From the NCBI GenBank assembly GCA_000711775.1, contig ARYC01000087.1, positions 124,001 to 188,000 on the forward strand: 64,000 nt of DNA, written 5' to 3'. The position numbers were made by a program, and so were the translations under genes. The notes beneath the pieces were generated by a model, which ran no database searches, was not told the DNA's origin, and was given only the letters and a program-made list of their open reading frames with translations. Within the stretch, counting starts at the first letter, position 1. Each line of letters opens with the position of its first letter. This document shows positions 14,345 through 26,784 of this stretch, piece by piece. This DNA comes from Oxytricha trifallax. Taxonomy: Eukaryota; Ciliophora; Spirotrichea; Sporadotrichida; Oxytrichidae.

Positions 14345-17300
14345 TCATTTTAAGGATCTCTTGATTCTTCTTTTTTACAAGAGTATGGGCTTTTGAATCA
14401 TCACTATTGGTTAAAGATATCACAGAGTTTTAAATTAATTAAGAAAAGTAACATGATTAAAAAGCATTGATATTTATTTATGATATAACAATACCAATAT
14501 GTGATTTGAAATCTTGAACATCAGAAGGTACAAGACTTATAACTTGTTTTAATGGTGCTCCACTTAATTTCAGGAAGCCCATTCTTAGAGTGTTTGATTT
14601 AGGCAATTAGTCAATGTTTGATTCTTGTTAGGCAATATTTTATTCATGTTTAGGTAGACTTATATCATTTTAAATTTATAGCAAAATTATTATATTTTTA
14701 AAGAGGCAAGATGTTGAGATTTAGAAAGGGTTTAAATCTAATGAAGCTTGCTATCCTTTGCAAAAAGAACCTTAAAAGCATCATTAACTTATTCCTTGGC
14801 CTTCATAATCTTAACATTTTTGTATACCCCTTACTTTTTATAGTGAGTCATTTTTACGCAAATATTATTCCTCCATATAATATTGTAATAATCTCATAGT
14901 TGATCTTTTCCTTTCCTTCTGGTACGATTTCCTTGAGTAGTTTCTTTTCAACTTCTTTCTGCTCTTCATCTCTCTTGGTAATATCAATGACTTTAATCAA
15001 AGCCATCTCTTTCTTCATCTTCTTTTTGAGGTACATGACATTGTCAAGTGCACTCTCAAATAATAAAAAACACAATAAAAAAGTTACATCTCTAGCTTAT
15101 TTTGTTCGTCTCTTGAGAGTTTACCAGCAACTTCTTTCTTCTCACGTTGCATCTTAATATACTCATTCATAGGTCCATCTGTTTTCTCCAGTTTATGTAA
15201 TCTTTCAAGTAAATGCTAGCCTTTGAGCATCATTCTATCTTTCTGTAATTCAATGATGACATTATAAAAGGCTTCTTCAGATATTTGCAACTGCTTTTAA
15301 AGTTCATTTGAGGTCACAGAAGTAGTCTATCTGCTAAGAGGAGTAACAGAATCTCTTTTGTGGCCAATCAATTAAGCTTAAGCAAGTTTCTAAAAATATT
15401 AAGAGGTTCTAGACTGTCTTGCTTGAGCGTTTGTGGTGGAAGGTAATGCTGTTTTCTTAACACTGGCTCTCATACTATCTCTTGACATTAATGGATTAGT
15501 TTCCATATCCGTAACCTTGCTCTAAAGATCCTTCTCTTTCTCTCTTAAAATATCGATTTCCTTTTTAGCAAGCTCCATCTGTTAATTATAGTAAGCCTCT
15601 TTCTCAATTAATCTCTTTTTCTCCATTTCAAGGGCTGGGACTTTCTCTGCCTTAGATTAAGCATCACCGAGTCTCTATTCTAATGATTAATTAACAACAG
15701 TCAAATCATCCTTTTCTCTCTTTAGCATTAAGAAATGCATTGACTGATCTTTCACTTTATTTTGAAGTTATTCAATTTTTTCCTTCATTAAACCTGTATC
15801 TTCCAAGTCTTATCGAATTTTATCAACAATCAAACTCCATGGTCCCTTAGCATCCCAACCTTTAGAGTAGATATCATCGATTTGAATTTAAGACTCTTTG
15901 TATTCTTCTTCGACCTTTGAAAGAAGCTTTTTAAACTTAAAATCGTTATTAAGATGAGTAATGTCTCTTTCAATGGCTTCAAGTACTGAAGACCAATCTC
16001 TCTCCTGTGGTTCAAGTTCTGATTAAGGCTCAGTTTCCCAAAGTAATTTAATGGCCTGGTATTTCTGTTCAAGTCTACTGTCAGTGCCCAATTCAAGTAA
16101 AGAGACAAAGTCATTTCCATTATCGTGGGGATTTATATATTAAAAAATAGCTTAAATGGATCAATGCCATCAAGCTTGAAGACAATTTCAAGCAATCTCC
16201 AGTAAATTAGTTTACATTTTGATACTGTATCTTCTTATCTGGATGATTAACTGAATATAGATAGAGCTATTACAGCTAGACTCATCTTCAAACATTCATT
16301 TATATACTAATGTAAAGAATATATAATTTCTTAGCAAAAGTTTGGGTATAAACTTCAAGTCTTTCTATCTCTCTTGTTAAGCAATACTGAGATTGGCAGA
16401 TGAAAAACCTTCAGCCTTTTCTTCAGCAATTTCTTCTTGAGTTTTCTCAATATATCTACTCTCACAAGTAGATTACAAATCTTAGACACCTTTAATGGCA
16501 TTGACAAATTAGCTGATATCAAACTTGAATGAGAGTGATTCTTCCTTCAATAGCTCCATAACTTTTTCAAGGAAAATGTTTATTAACTCAAACTTATTCC
16601 ATGCAATTAGCTTAGTTAAGTCTTGATACTTATCAATTGATAATTTCTACACCACATACATAATTTTGTGACATGAGTCAATAAACTTCACACAGTTTTC
16701 TGAGATTGAGATCAACAGCTTTTGATAGGACTTTAATTGCATTTTATCTTCAAACAGTGAATCAGATTGCTATATTTGCTTTTCACAGATTTCTCTTGTC
16801 AAAAGTAAAGCCTTGTTCTTAGTTTTGTTTAGTAACTAAATCTTTTCTAAAGAGTCAAGTCTAGTCTCTTCACTTAGTCTCTTGGGAATGAAACCTTCAA
16901 TGACTTTCATCTTTAATTTCTCCTGCCAGAACTCAATCTTTTGGGGGGGGGGGGTCTAAGTCGGGGCAAAAATTTTTTCAAAATCCTAAGTCGGGGCAAA
17001 ATTTTTTTTCGCAAAAACATCAAAATCCCTTAGTCGGTGCATGATCAATTTTTGACATTATTGATATATTTTATTATCTTACCCCACATAAAAAGTATCA
17101 TTCATTATTAACTAAAATTTATGTCTTAGTTTTTGAATCAACTTCCTTCATTAAATTTCGATCATAGGACACTTATAGTATTATTATAAAAATATTTTTT
17201 CTCTGTGACAGATATTTGTTTAAGTAAAATAAAAAAATCTTATTTCATATTTTAATATTTAATTAGTCTGTAAGTAACAAAATTGGGATTAAGAACATCA

Positions 17301-20300
17301 TAATTATTCGCTAAATTTAATTATGTCTGACCTTATGATAAAAACCATTGACTCAATTAATTGTCTTTTTTTTAAATACTCTAATCAATATGTACGATTT
17401 TTTTGATTCCAGACATCATTAAATTTAGCGAATAATTATGATGTTCTTAATCCCAATTTTGTTACTTACAGACTAATTAAATATTAAAATATGAAATAAG
17501 ATTTTTTTATTTTACTTAAACAAATATCTGTCACAGAGAAAAAATATTTTTGTAATAATACTATAAATGTCCTATGATCGAAATTTAATGAAGGAGTTGA
17601 TTCAAAAACTAAGACATAAATTTTAGTTAATAATGATACTTTTTATGTGGGGTAGGATAATAAAATATAACAATAATGTCAAAAATTGATCATGCACCGA
17701 CTTAGGGATTTTGATGTTTTTGAGAAAAAAAATTTTGCACCGACTTAGACCCCCCCCCCAATCTTTTATACCATAATGTCTAAATCTTTCTTGCCTGCTT
17801 CTCTAAGCTTTGTGATCAACTGATTTTGCTTTTCAATTAAAGTTGAGATTTTAACTTTCTAATCACCTGCAGAATAGGCTGATGAAAGTTCATCTTAGAG
17901 CATAGTTGATTTTTAATTAAGTTCATTGCACTTTTCCTTGTATTTTTGAATCTTTTAGTCTTGTTCTAGTACCATTTCTTCAAGCTGAGTGACATTTTGC
18001 TCAAAGTTAAAGATTTAAGCATCTTTATTAGCGATTTCTTCATTGAGTTCCTTTACATATTAATCTTGACTTTCGTTTAGCTCTTCTTAAACTGCGTTCA
18101 TTTCTTCCAATTCTGTTATTCTAGCTTGTAAAGTTTCAATATCTTCTTCCTTCTTTAAGATCTCTATTAAAATAAAATAATTTAGGCCTCTTCGGCCATT
18201 TCTTCAACCATCTTTTCGAAATCAGATTGTTCATCAAGTTTCTCTTCCATAGCCTTAATTTCAGAATCCTTAATCTCGATCTCTTCAATTAAAAGGTCCA
18301 TGTCTTCAAGCTTTTTTTCGTATTCTTCAACTAACCTCGCTCTCTTGTCTAAGTCACTTATCTTTGAGTTATATTTAGATTTTTCAACCTCAAATCCCAT
18401 AGTTAAGGCTGAAATAGCTTGTCTGAGTTTAGTATTCTAGCTCTTAAGTTCATCTTCAGTAAGTCCTGATAAAGAAGAGGAATCTCCTTAGATTTCACTT
18501 GAAGCTCTTAGTTAATTCAACAATTCTTCCTTTTCATCTTTCAAAGCGTCAATTTCAAGCATGATTGTTTCTATCTCAATTTATTTAGCCTCTACATCTT
18601 CTTAAAGTCTAGCCTTTTCCTCTTCAGCATGCTTGATAAGTTTAGCTTAATCTGTTACTTTAGATAGAGCTTGATCTCTTTCATTTTTGAGATTTTCTAT
18701 ATCTTATTTCAATTAGTTTTGCTATGCCTCAAACTGCTATTAAAGCTTTTCTTTTTCTGCTTAATGCATAGTTTCTACATTTTAAAGCAGTTAGTTATCG
18801 TTAAGTTTTGATTCTAGTTCAAGAATTTTGATTTCATATTCAGTCTTTATCTCTTCAATCTTATCTTTGTTTTCTTGTTAGATTTCAGCAATCTTTTCAG
18901 AAAGCTCTTTGACTTCTATTTGTAGGGCAAATGCTTCTTCCTTCTTTTTTCTTAACTCTGCTTCTTGCTTCTTTAATTCTTATTAAGAGACTCCAGAAAA
19001 CATTTGTTGGTTTGCTTCTGCTAATTGACTAACATCTGTAGATGATGTGGTAGCATAAAAAGAATAAATTACAAATTTTGATAGACTACTACTTAATTAA
19101 CAAGTTAGATGAGCTTGGCTTTTACATCAAAGACCTTTGAGCTGGCAAAGTTGAATTTCTACCTGAAGCTTGTGTCTTTTTCTCCTCATCTTCTTCGATG
19201 ATGCTTTTCTTAAGTGCTGCTGCTTCTTCAGTAGTTGTTTTAGTCAAACCTCCTAGTTTATTTCGCATTTAAGATCTTTCTCTCGAAGAGTTAGCTTTCA
19301 CATTAGATTATCTAGTTGCAGTTGTGGTAGTTTTAGCAGGATCAGCTTTAAATTCTTCTTGCTTTGTTTATCTAGCTGTCATTGGTCTTCCACCAAGTGT
19401 CTTACTTGCAGCAGTTCCAGTGCTATCTCCCGTTGTTGAAGCATCTTTTCCAATAAGCTTCTTTACACCTTAGCCTAAAGCAGTTTTAGTATCTGTCTTT
19501 GTGGATGCTGAATCATTCTTAGTTTTATCAACTACTGCAGCAGTCCCTGTAGTCTTTTAAGTCATTCCTAGACGTGATGTAGCTCCTCCAGTAGTCTTAA
19601 CTTCTGACTATCTACTTTCGAGCTTCGCCTTTACTTCTTCATTTTTTTTCATAAGCTTTTCTCTCGCAGCTTCGGCAGCTGAAGTTTAGGTCTTTGGTTA
19701 AGCAGTTGATGTAGTCCCAGTTTTAGGTCCTTAAAGTCTGGATTATAATCCAGTAGGTCCTTTAAGTCCAGATCCCACTCTTTGAGCCAAAGTATTTTTC
19801 TTAACATCCTTAGAAGCTGAATTATCTCTTGAAGCAGATCTTGACTTATTTCTAGGATTTGAGTTGTATGGATCTTTGGATCTATCTCGTTGATTTGGAT
19901 CCTTTGACTGAGGTCTCATTGATGGTCTAGTCGAAGATGTAGTAGTTTAATCTTGTTTTACAGCAATTTTTCCATCTTTGTCTCTTGTAATACCTTATGC
20001 AGGTTCAAAAACCTTTTTAAGTTCTTCCTGCTCCTTCTTCTTTTCCTCCTCACCTGTATGAGTGGAGTGAGCCTTAATCTCTTCGTCTTATAACTTCTTT
20101 AGCTCTTTCTGTTTTCTTAACTTTTCTAATCTGTCTTTCCAACTAGATGTCTTATTATCTCCACCCTCAGATGGCTAATCATCTGCTTATGATACTTGCT
20201 TTGACATTACTCCTCTCATGACACCTGCCATTTATCCCATCGTATTATTAGGCGGGTCTTTTGGAGTCAAAAGTGGAGAATCACTTAAGTTATTGTTTAT

Positions 20301-20714
20301 TCCAATGTTCAAGCTTGGAACCTACGAAAGTTAGTTTAATGATAATTTGTCAGTTGATGTATTTCTTACATTAGATTGTGCTTCGATTGTTTTAACCTAT
20401 GTGGATCTTAGTAGTAAACCATGTCCACCCTAGCATTCAAACAAAAAGATTCCATTTACAGTAAACAAAGTGTTTTAAACTATTACAAAGCCACATATAA
20501 AAAGCTTATAAATTTAATTTACCATCCATGTCTCCCTTGGGTAGCTATATTGAATTTATGTCAAGTGGAATATCCAAAATCTTACATCAAGTTCAACTCC
20601 AACCCACAGGCCAATTTTATCCTCAACTTCTCCGAAGAACTTAACTATACCCTCTTGACCCTTGTACTTGAAAGAGTTAATCTGCACTCGTGATCCTATT
20701 TGAATTTAGGACAT
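14345..20714 (-). CDS. CAP-Gly coiled-coil protein, dynactin p150Glued-like
   Basis: Long microtubule-associated gene. The N-terminus from ATG 20714 is a CAP-Gly domain: GSRVQINSFKYKGQEGIVKF, then VEDKIGLWVGVELD, PKGDMDG and GGHGLLLRSTQV. A Ser/Thr/Pro/Lys-rich linker (about 20300-19100) follows, then more than 1 kb of strongly heptad-like coiled coil (18950-17770), as in dynactin p150, where CC1 follows CAP-Gly. The region after 16920 (FIPKRLSEETRL, then long helices) is compatible with the dynactin domain, and a second coiled coil covers 16150-15100. The coding sequence contains a 0.8-kb palindromic element (16943-17759) and several IESs. The 3' end (14345-14900) is AT-rich and split by small introns, so its stop is provisional. 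A CLIP-170-type protein is the alternative. Confidence 0.72.
16943..17759. mobile_element. G-run palindromic MITE-like element 1 (817 bp)
   Basis: Starts with 12 G and ends with 10 C. The two arms of about 360 bp are near-perfect inverted repeats around a roughly 90-bp unique loop, so the single strand would fold into one giant hairpin. It is flanked by the 8-bp direct repeat AATCTTTT (16935-16942 and 17760-17767). The left end carries three copies of a CTAAGTCGG-GCA motif (two as CTAAGTCGGGGCA, one as TTAGTCGGTGCA); the right end carries two inverted copies. There is no transposase frame, so it is non-autonomous. It lies within the coding exon of the dynactin-like gene, and exact removal with one repeat copy gives the in-frame junction IMVQKIEFWQEKLK. 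Merlin-like elements have 8-9 bp duplications and G-rich ends, but assignment to that family is only a guess. Confidence 0.92.
18162..18187 (-). other. IES, 26 bp, pointer AGAG (dynactin-like)
   Basis: Plus-strand CTCT at 18162 and 18188. Removal turns an interrupted coiled coil into continuous EEMAEEILKKEEDIE. Confidence 0.83.
19039..19105 (-). other. IES, 67 bp, pointer TCATCTA (dynactin-like)
   Basis: TAGATGA (plus strand) at 19039 and 19106. Removal joins MQKPSSS to TDVSQLAEANQ in frame. Confidence 0.87.
20434..20452 (-). other. IES, 19 bp, pointer AATG (CAP-Gly domain)
   Basis: CATT (plus strand) at 20434 and 20453. Without removal the CAP-Gly frame hits TGA. Removal gives YCKCQGGHGLLLRS, matching the expected cysteine and GHG positions of the domain. 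Very short for an IES but within the known hypotrich range. Confidence 0.75.
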
Positions 20715-21076
20715 CTTTAATTTTATAGTTTATTAAATTAAATCTGATTGTGAATATAAATGTCACGAGTGAGTCTTATTGACTAATTCTATTAAGTTAA
20801 TAAAGATATTATTAAATTAATGCTTATAGGATTCTACAAAGAAACTGAAACATATGAAAAGGAAATAGATAGTATTAGATGTTTTCATAAATAAATGGAT
20901 AAATCATATAGATTAGAATATTTGGATTTTTGGTAAATACACTTATTTTCCCTTTCAAATGAAATTAATCAAGCCCACTATTGCTATTATTCCAAACACC
21001 ACTGAATACATGAATTTTATTGAACTGCTATAGACTGCAGTTTAAATTATGATTATATTAAAAATAAGTTAAAAAT
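20715..21076. other. AT-rich intergenic region
   Basis: Upstream of the dynactin-like gene and downstream of the secreted-protein gene, both on the minus strand. No open frame or repeat of note. Confidence 0.45.
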
Positions 21077-21735
21077 TCACGAGTGTTATTAAGTGAAACC
21101 TGCTGGGGCTTCTCCTGTGTTGACAACAAATACTTATCTAGGAGTCCAGCCACTCTCTGCCAATAGTAGTCCTAATTGCTGACCTGATTTGTAATTTAAA
21201 TTATAGTCGTCAAAGACCTTGATTGCTGGGTCATCAAATTGAAGTGTCAATGTTCCAATACTTCCATCTTCCAATCTCTCAATTCTGATGAAATAAAAAA
21301 TGAATCAATAGCCTTATTGAACTTATAGTTTGATTTTTATTATTGATGTAGCAGCCATAACCTGGTAAGAGACCATAGCCCTGTGTAGTAATTTAGCCGG
21401 TTGAGAGACTGGTGAAAGTCATGTTTGTGCACTCTGCGAAACCCTCCATGCACTGGTAGTTACGTAGCACCATTTGAGATGTTGCACATTGTGGACTCTT
21501 GGTAGGTAGGCATTTATTACATTATAATATTCGATTCTAAGAACCCTTATAAAGTACGCATCAAATAAATTATAAATGTTTATTATTGTGATTGCTGATT
21601 AGACTAGCAATAGTAAGCTGCTGTCCTATTTGTATAAAAACAGTTCAAGCATTGACTAAATGTCTCGATTGCTAGAGTTTATTATATTAAAAACATGCTA
21701 GCAAGTACAAAGCACAGGCCTAGTTTAGATTACAT
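21077..21735 (-). CDS. Small secreted cysteine-rich protein
   Basis: Starts MQSKLGLCFVLASMFLIQ, a clear signal peptide with cleavage plausible after QQTLA. The mature part has regularly spaced cysteines: FSQCLNCFYTNRTAAYYCQS, then QCNKCLPTKSPQCATSQM, NYQCMEGFAECTNMTF and LPGYGCYIN. One NRT and one NMT glycosylation sequon are present. The C-terminal part IERLEDGSIGTLTLQFDD ... GLLLAESGWTPRQVFVV is cysteine-free. Two short intervening segments (near 21545-21570 and 21290-21350) must be removed to keep the frame; whether they are introns or IESs is unresolved. Stop TGA at 21079-21077. Likely luminal, secreted or cell-surface; family not recognised. Confidence 0.7.
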
Positions 21736-22430
21736 ATTTTTCATTTTTATCTCAATTTCTTTAATTTCTTAAAATATTATTGCTTAAAAGAAGATTAATG
21801 TGATTTGAGCTATAAAAATACTTTATTTCATCAATACCATATTAAAATAAAGCTTTTTGCAATATTAATTGATTATATTATAAACTGTTGAATTAAATAC
21901 TAATTATCTAATCTACTTTTATAATACGATTCTCACTTATAACCAATATAATGATGGTTCTATTGTTTTTAATTTACTTTACTCTCATCAATAATATAGT
22001 GTTTAAATATTAAAAGGACTATCCCTTTTCAAGAATAAATTGAGAGAAAGATCTATGACTCTTCCTCCAATAAACTATCAAATATTTTTACTTTTAAATT
22101 ACAAATTTTCTGGCTTTCACAGAATATAAAGTAAGATCAATCTATATCTTACTTTATGTAGGTATTTTTAATATAAAATAAAAGCGTGTCTTAATTAGAA
22201 ATTAATATAATGTAATGCAGTTATTTAAGCACTCATAATAATTTGATTAATTAAATATTTGTGACGAACTCATTCTGAATCACTATCTCCGCTATCCTTT
22301 ATTTAATAAAATCATATTCAATCAAATAAAGTATTATTTCTTAATTACTGTAAAATCATTGAAATAATAAATTATTATTCTTGTCTTTCTTTTGTTTTTT
22401 ATCGAATGCATTCACAAAACTAAAATTACA
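21736..22430. other. AT-rich intergenic region with a perfect hairpin
   Basis: Roughly 700 bp without a supported gene between the secreted-protein gene and the C-terminal RRP5 block. It contains a 12-bp perfect inverted repeat (22126-22137 and 22146-22157) with an 8-nt loop. Confidence 0.45.
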
Positions 22431-25259
22431 TCATATATTGTTTATGCGGAACTATATGAAATATAAAATTTATATTATTTTAATAAATAAATTCTCAAGA
22501 TACTGTTCAACTCTTTCTCTGAGTTTCTCTACGTTCTTCTTGTTGCCGTGGTTCATTTCGAACTCCATGTACTTCTGGAACACCAACTTCATCTTCTTTG
22601 GCTTCTTCAAAATTTATTCGTTGGTTAGGCAACGCTCGAACAAGTGACGGGCTTGCTGCTTATTTTCTCCGCTGTATTTAGATTCCATATCCATGTATTA
22701 TAATGTGAAAATAGTGTAATTAAATTGGGTCTAAAATATAACTGGCTCAATCATGAATTCACTTATTAATTTAGAACTTAAGAGTATTAATTAATTAGGT
22801 TATAGATTGCCCAGATGTCCATTCTCTTTGGGTAGTTAGTGACAATACCTTCTAACATAGTTCTGCCGCTCTCTGGCTATCCGTGCTTGAATTCCAATTA
22901 ACCGTATTTGCTTATGATATTAACATGCTCATCCTTTGGCAATGACTGCAGAGCTCTCTGTAAAACTTACTTAGGCTCAGCGACTGTCACTTCTTTCACT
23001 AAGAAGTTGCTCTTGTCTTTCTTCAGATCTCTCATAGTGAATAAGAATTCAAGGTAAGCAGACCATATCTTCAGAGAAGTGTTGTACTTCTTGCACAATG
23101 ACTTATAGATCTCCTCGATATATTGGTACTTTTGGGATGCTTGATAAATGCTGATTAGTTGCAAATATATACGCTTTCTGTCATTAACTTCAAGGGCACG
23201 CTTGATGACTTTTTCTAGGGTTTCTTAAGTGCCGAAGTTGTTCTCCAAGTTCATATATGCAATCCAAAGATTGAACTTATCTTCTTCGTTTGAAATGGAG
23301 ACGCTCTTAACAGCACGCTCAACTACCTTTCTGGCAGATTCCAATCCAAGCTTATCTATCATGAATGCCATATATTAGATCCAAACGTAACTTTGATCCT
23401 TGTTTTGGACAATTAATCTCTCGTAATCCTCGATTGTCTTAGGTTGCTCTTTGTTGTCCTTGAGTGATTTTTCCTTCTTTCTGATTTCTTATTCTTCCTT
23501 TACTCTCTGCTTGAGTGATTGTTTGCCACTTTACTTCTTTTTGTTGTCTTATTCTTCTTCGTCACTGTCTTCATCCATATCAACGTCTTCATCTTCATCA
23601 TCTAAATCTTCCATCTCTTCATCTTCATCGTCGTCATTCTCTTCCTCATCTTCATAGACTTTGCTTTGCTTAATGATTCTCTACATCTCCTCTTCGTCAC
23701 TATCGTCACCTTGTACATCTTCCATTTCTTCATCTTCATCAACTTACAGTTCTTTCAAATCTTTAATCTACTCCTCAATTTGATCTTGGGCATTGACTAA
23801 AATTTGATTCATATCAATATAATAATTGGCTGTATTATTTGCATATTACCGAGGTTCTTAATAAGAGTTGCATCGTGTTCAGCTTAATGAGCTTGCTCTC
23901 TTTGTGCATCAATATCTTTTTAAGATTCTTCCTCAACTAATTGCCAGAGTTTGTCGACTTGCTTCTCTTCTTCAGTCATGCCTGATCCCTTTACTTTCTC
24001 AACGAAAGTTGCAGTGATCTTTAACTTAGAGACTTTTTCAAGTTAAGCAATAACATGATCACCAACTTTAACACCTTTTTATAATAAAAATCGTAATTTT
24101 GTCATAAATTAACATAATTGTAGGTGCCCTTAATCTTAAGTTTGTGGTAGCTACCTTTAACTTAAGCGAATAACTTGCCATCAGCTAGTGCCATTACGAT
24201 ACATTCAACTTAAGCTTCTGGTTAGAGGGAGTTCTTTTCAATTGCATTAGTTCCATAAACAACAAGGGATCTTCTGAGTGTAACATTGAACAATTTTTTC
24301 ATAGAGTTACCTTTAAATAAAATATTTAATTATTGTTGATTGAATCTCTTTTGACCATTTGATTCGTCTACTTTAACAACTCTGCATAAGACTAATCTAC
24401 CAAGAGGCATGTTTTCTTAGAAATCAAATGAACTATCATCATTAAGTTCATTTAAGCCAGATCTCACTGTTGATTAATAGCCAACTTGAATGAAGCAACC
24501 GCTCTTACTGATATTTGTAACATAACCCAAACACAAATCACCTTCCTGGAGGGCTACACCAGCAGTGTACTTCAAGATCTTGTTTCTCTAGTTTCCAAGC
24601 TTTTGATTCTTTTCATCAAATTTAAGGAAGTGGGCAGATTTACCCTCTGGTCCAATAAGTGCCCATTTGGAGTCATCTAAGATTGATTCTCTTGCTGATA
24701 ATACTGGTTTATCATGCTTATCGAAACTAATGACTCTAGCAACAAAAATTGGTGAGTTTTGTAGTTAATGGTCACATACTCTTCCAATGATATCATCGGA
24801 GATCTCTGAAATTTCAATGAATCCAAAAGTCTTTTCATTTAGTTAAACTGTGATACCCTTGCCTTTAACCTCTTTAACAAATCTAGCTAGTACCTTTTGA
24901 CCCTTTACAAGTTTACCTTTGCCTTGTTAATCTACAATACCGAATTGGCCATTATGATAGGCGACTTTAATTTATGCTCCAGGGCTGAACTTTTGAAGAA
25001 TTGAGCTACCTTCTTTTTAAAGAGTCTCTTAGTTAATGATTCTATCAAAACTAATTTGCCCTCTGACGAAAGGGGAGAGACTAATTTAGATTGGTTGAGA
25101 GAAAGAGTAGTTAACATCAGTGATAATAGCATCATAAGTAACACCATTCTTTAACTCTTCCATTGATTAAACAGTTTTTTCAAGAGTGGTCTGATCTAGA
25201 CCTGAAGTCTTTTTCATGTGTTCCTTTCTTCTTGTCAGTTCAATGAAAGTCTTCTTATC
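22431..25259 (-). CDS. RRP5: RRP5 scrambled block 3: last S1 domains and HAT repeats
   Basis: C-terminal part of the pre-rRNA processing factor RRP5/PDCD11, a nucleolar protein needed for both 18S and 5.8S rRNA maturation. On the coding strand it begins at pointer GATAAGAAGA (25259-25250) with DKKTFIELTRRKEHMKK. It continues through several S1 RNA-binding domains (PIQISLSPFVRGQISFDR, GKGITVQLNEKTFGFIEISE, GDLCLGYVTNISKSGCFIQV), then an acidic Lys/Glu linker around 23500-23760. HAT/TPR-like repeats with MQLISIYQASQKYQYIEEIY and TSLKIWSAYLEFLFTMRDLK follow, ending after ERVEQYLE. The provisional TGA is at 22433. Four conventional IESs lie inside. The preceding protein segment is found, inverted, at 25299-26698. 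Confidence 0.93.
22696..22802 (-). other. IES, 107 bp, pointer TA (RRP5)
   Basis: TA at 22696 and 22803. Removal joins MDIWAIY to MDMESKYSGEN in a HAT repeat. A 2-bp pointer is weak alone, but the protein join is convincing and GT-AG borders are absent. Confidence 0.7.
23810..23841 (-). other. IES, 32 bp, pointer ATATG (RRP5)
   Basis: CATAT (plus strand) at 23810 and 23842. Removal joins LIKNLGNM to NQILVNAQDQIEE in frame and removes a TGA. Confidence 0.83.
24068..24108 (-). other. IES, 41 bp, pointer TGTTAA (RRP5)
   Basis: TTAACA (plus strand) at 24068 and 24109. Removal gives KGTYNYVKVGDHVIAQLEKV, a normal S1-domain opening. Confidence 0.88.
24285..24338 (-). other. IES, 54 bp, pointer TTCAAT (RRP5), frame-neutral
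   Basis: ATTGAA (plus strand) at 24285 and 24339. The insert is a multiple of three without TGA, so it is invisible to stop-based prediction. Removal turns a duplicated-looking stretch into KRFNVTLRRSLVVYG, the normal end of an S1 domain. Confidence 0.82.
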
Positions 25260-25298
25260 TGGATTTTATCTTTATTTTTTCTATTAAAATCAAATTAT

Positions 25299-26698
25299 AA
25301 TATTGGTAAAGTATAGCAATTTAGAGTTCTTGAACAGACTGAAAAATATCTAGTCTGCAAAAGTTTAGAAGCAGTTAAGAAATCTTAAAACTATATTGCC
25401 ATTCTCCCAAACATTTTGATAAACAAACATCATTAGCCATCATTTACCTTGGAAGATTTCACTTTCCAAGCAATTACTTTAGAAGTTACCTCGGACAGTT
25501 TCCCAATCATCTCATCTCAATATGATTTGATTTAATTAAAAGACTCAATTCCAAGAAAGAACGCAGACATTAACGAATTAAAAAATGATTTCGAATTCAC
25601 ATTTATAAATTTAATACTGTATTAGCACTGATGCTATTAACAGAATCTTCACTGGAGTTGTTTCAGAGTCAAATAAGAGTGGAGTTATGGTTAAATTCCT
25701 CGATGGTCTAAAGAAGCTTGTGATAATTAAGGATCTTGAGACTGTTTAAAACTTCTCTGAGATCTACAAACCAGGTAAAGTTGTAAGAGTTGCTTTGAAC
25801 AAGTTGAACAGATTATGTCTTAAGAATAATGTCATTTATTTGAACGATCAAACACTCATCCAAAAGGATAAGGAACTTCAAATCAGAAGTTTCTACAGTG
25901 AAATAGAGACTCAATTAAAGGCTCATGAAATTAAAATTGGAGATAAGATTCAAGGAGAAATATCGCTTGTAAAAGACTACGGTCTTATTGTATCAGTTGA
26001 GAAGTATGAAGGACTTACAGGATTTGTGTTGAGCGAGCACTAAGTAAGTGGAAGAACACACAAAGAAGGCTAGAAAATAACATGCATAGTTATGGACATT
26101 GATTTTGAGAAGGAAATCATAGATCTCAGTGAAAAACTTGCTGAAAACACAAAGAGCAAAGACTCAAAGATTGCAAAAGGATCAAACCAGAAAGTTATAG
26201 TTGAATTAAACAAAGAAGATTATCTCATAGTTAGTTTCAAGAACAACAAATCTCAATTTGGATTGTTAATGGCTCAAACCTACAACAATGATCATTCTGA
26301 AAACCCAAATGAGAAATTCACAATCGGAGATGAACTTGATGTTTAAATCGTGGATCAGACAGAGACTGGATTCTTCCTTACTATTCCAGTGATTGTAGCC
26401 CCATCAAAGTCACAAGACAAAAATAAATAAGTGAGTACTGTAAGCCTTGCCCAAGGAGTATAGTATTTAATTCTGATCTTATTTAAAAATTGATTTATAT
26501 TGTTTATACTCGTCAATGCATAGATAAAGAGCAAAAAACATGACTGTATTTACCTCTAAATTCAATAACAAAGTCAGCTGTCTATTGGAAGACTACATAG
26601 AATTGAATGTCAAACTGACAATGAGTTTAAGAATTTCTAAGTAGGAGAAACAGTGTAAGCTAAAGTACTGAAGATCAGCTAAGGTGCTGATAAGAAGA
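25299..26698 (+). CDS. RRP5: RRP5 scrambled block 2: middle S1 domains, inverted
   Basis: Middle part of RRP5, lying in opposite orientation to blocks 1 and 3. It starts with the 14-bp pointer AATATTGGTAAAGT (25299-25312), which also ends block 1 at 33385-33372. The join reads ANIGKVQQFRVLEQTEKYLV. S1-type segments follow: FTGVVSESNKSGVMVKFLDG, IGDKIQGEISLVKDYGLIVS, and LSIGRLHRIECQTDNEFKNF. It ends with the 10-bp pointer GATAAGAAGA (26689-26698), shared with the start of block 3. The join reads VLKISQGADKKTFIELTRR. Both joins are in frame and fall inside expected RRP5 sequence. Two conventional IESs lie inside. Only 39 bp separate this block from block 3. Confidence 0.93.
25598..25625 (+). 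other. IES, 28 bp, pointer CAC (RRP5)
   Basis: CAC at 25598 and 25626. Removal avoids a TGA and gives NDFEFTDAINRIFTGVVSES. Confidence 0.83.
26460..26519 (+). other. IES, 60 bp, pointer ATAG (RRP5)
   Basis: ATAG at 26460 and 26520. It contains an in-frame TGA. Removal joins VSLAQGVQ to IKSKKHDCIYLQI within an S1 domain. Confidence 0.83.
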
Positions 26699-26784
26699 TT
26701 TTCTATTTTTTTAATTATTAACCTATAATAGCAAGAGATTCATTTAAAATAAAATTAATATTTTGGATTTCATTCTTAAATAAA

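Noticed and set aside
16943-17759. Element 1 as a GT-AG intron
   Set aside because: Borders are G-run/C-run with a target duplication, no GT-AG, and the element is a full-length palindrome.
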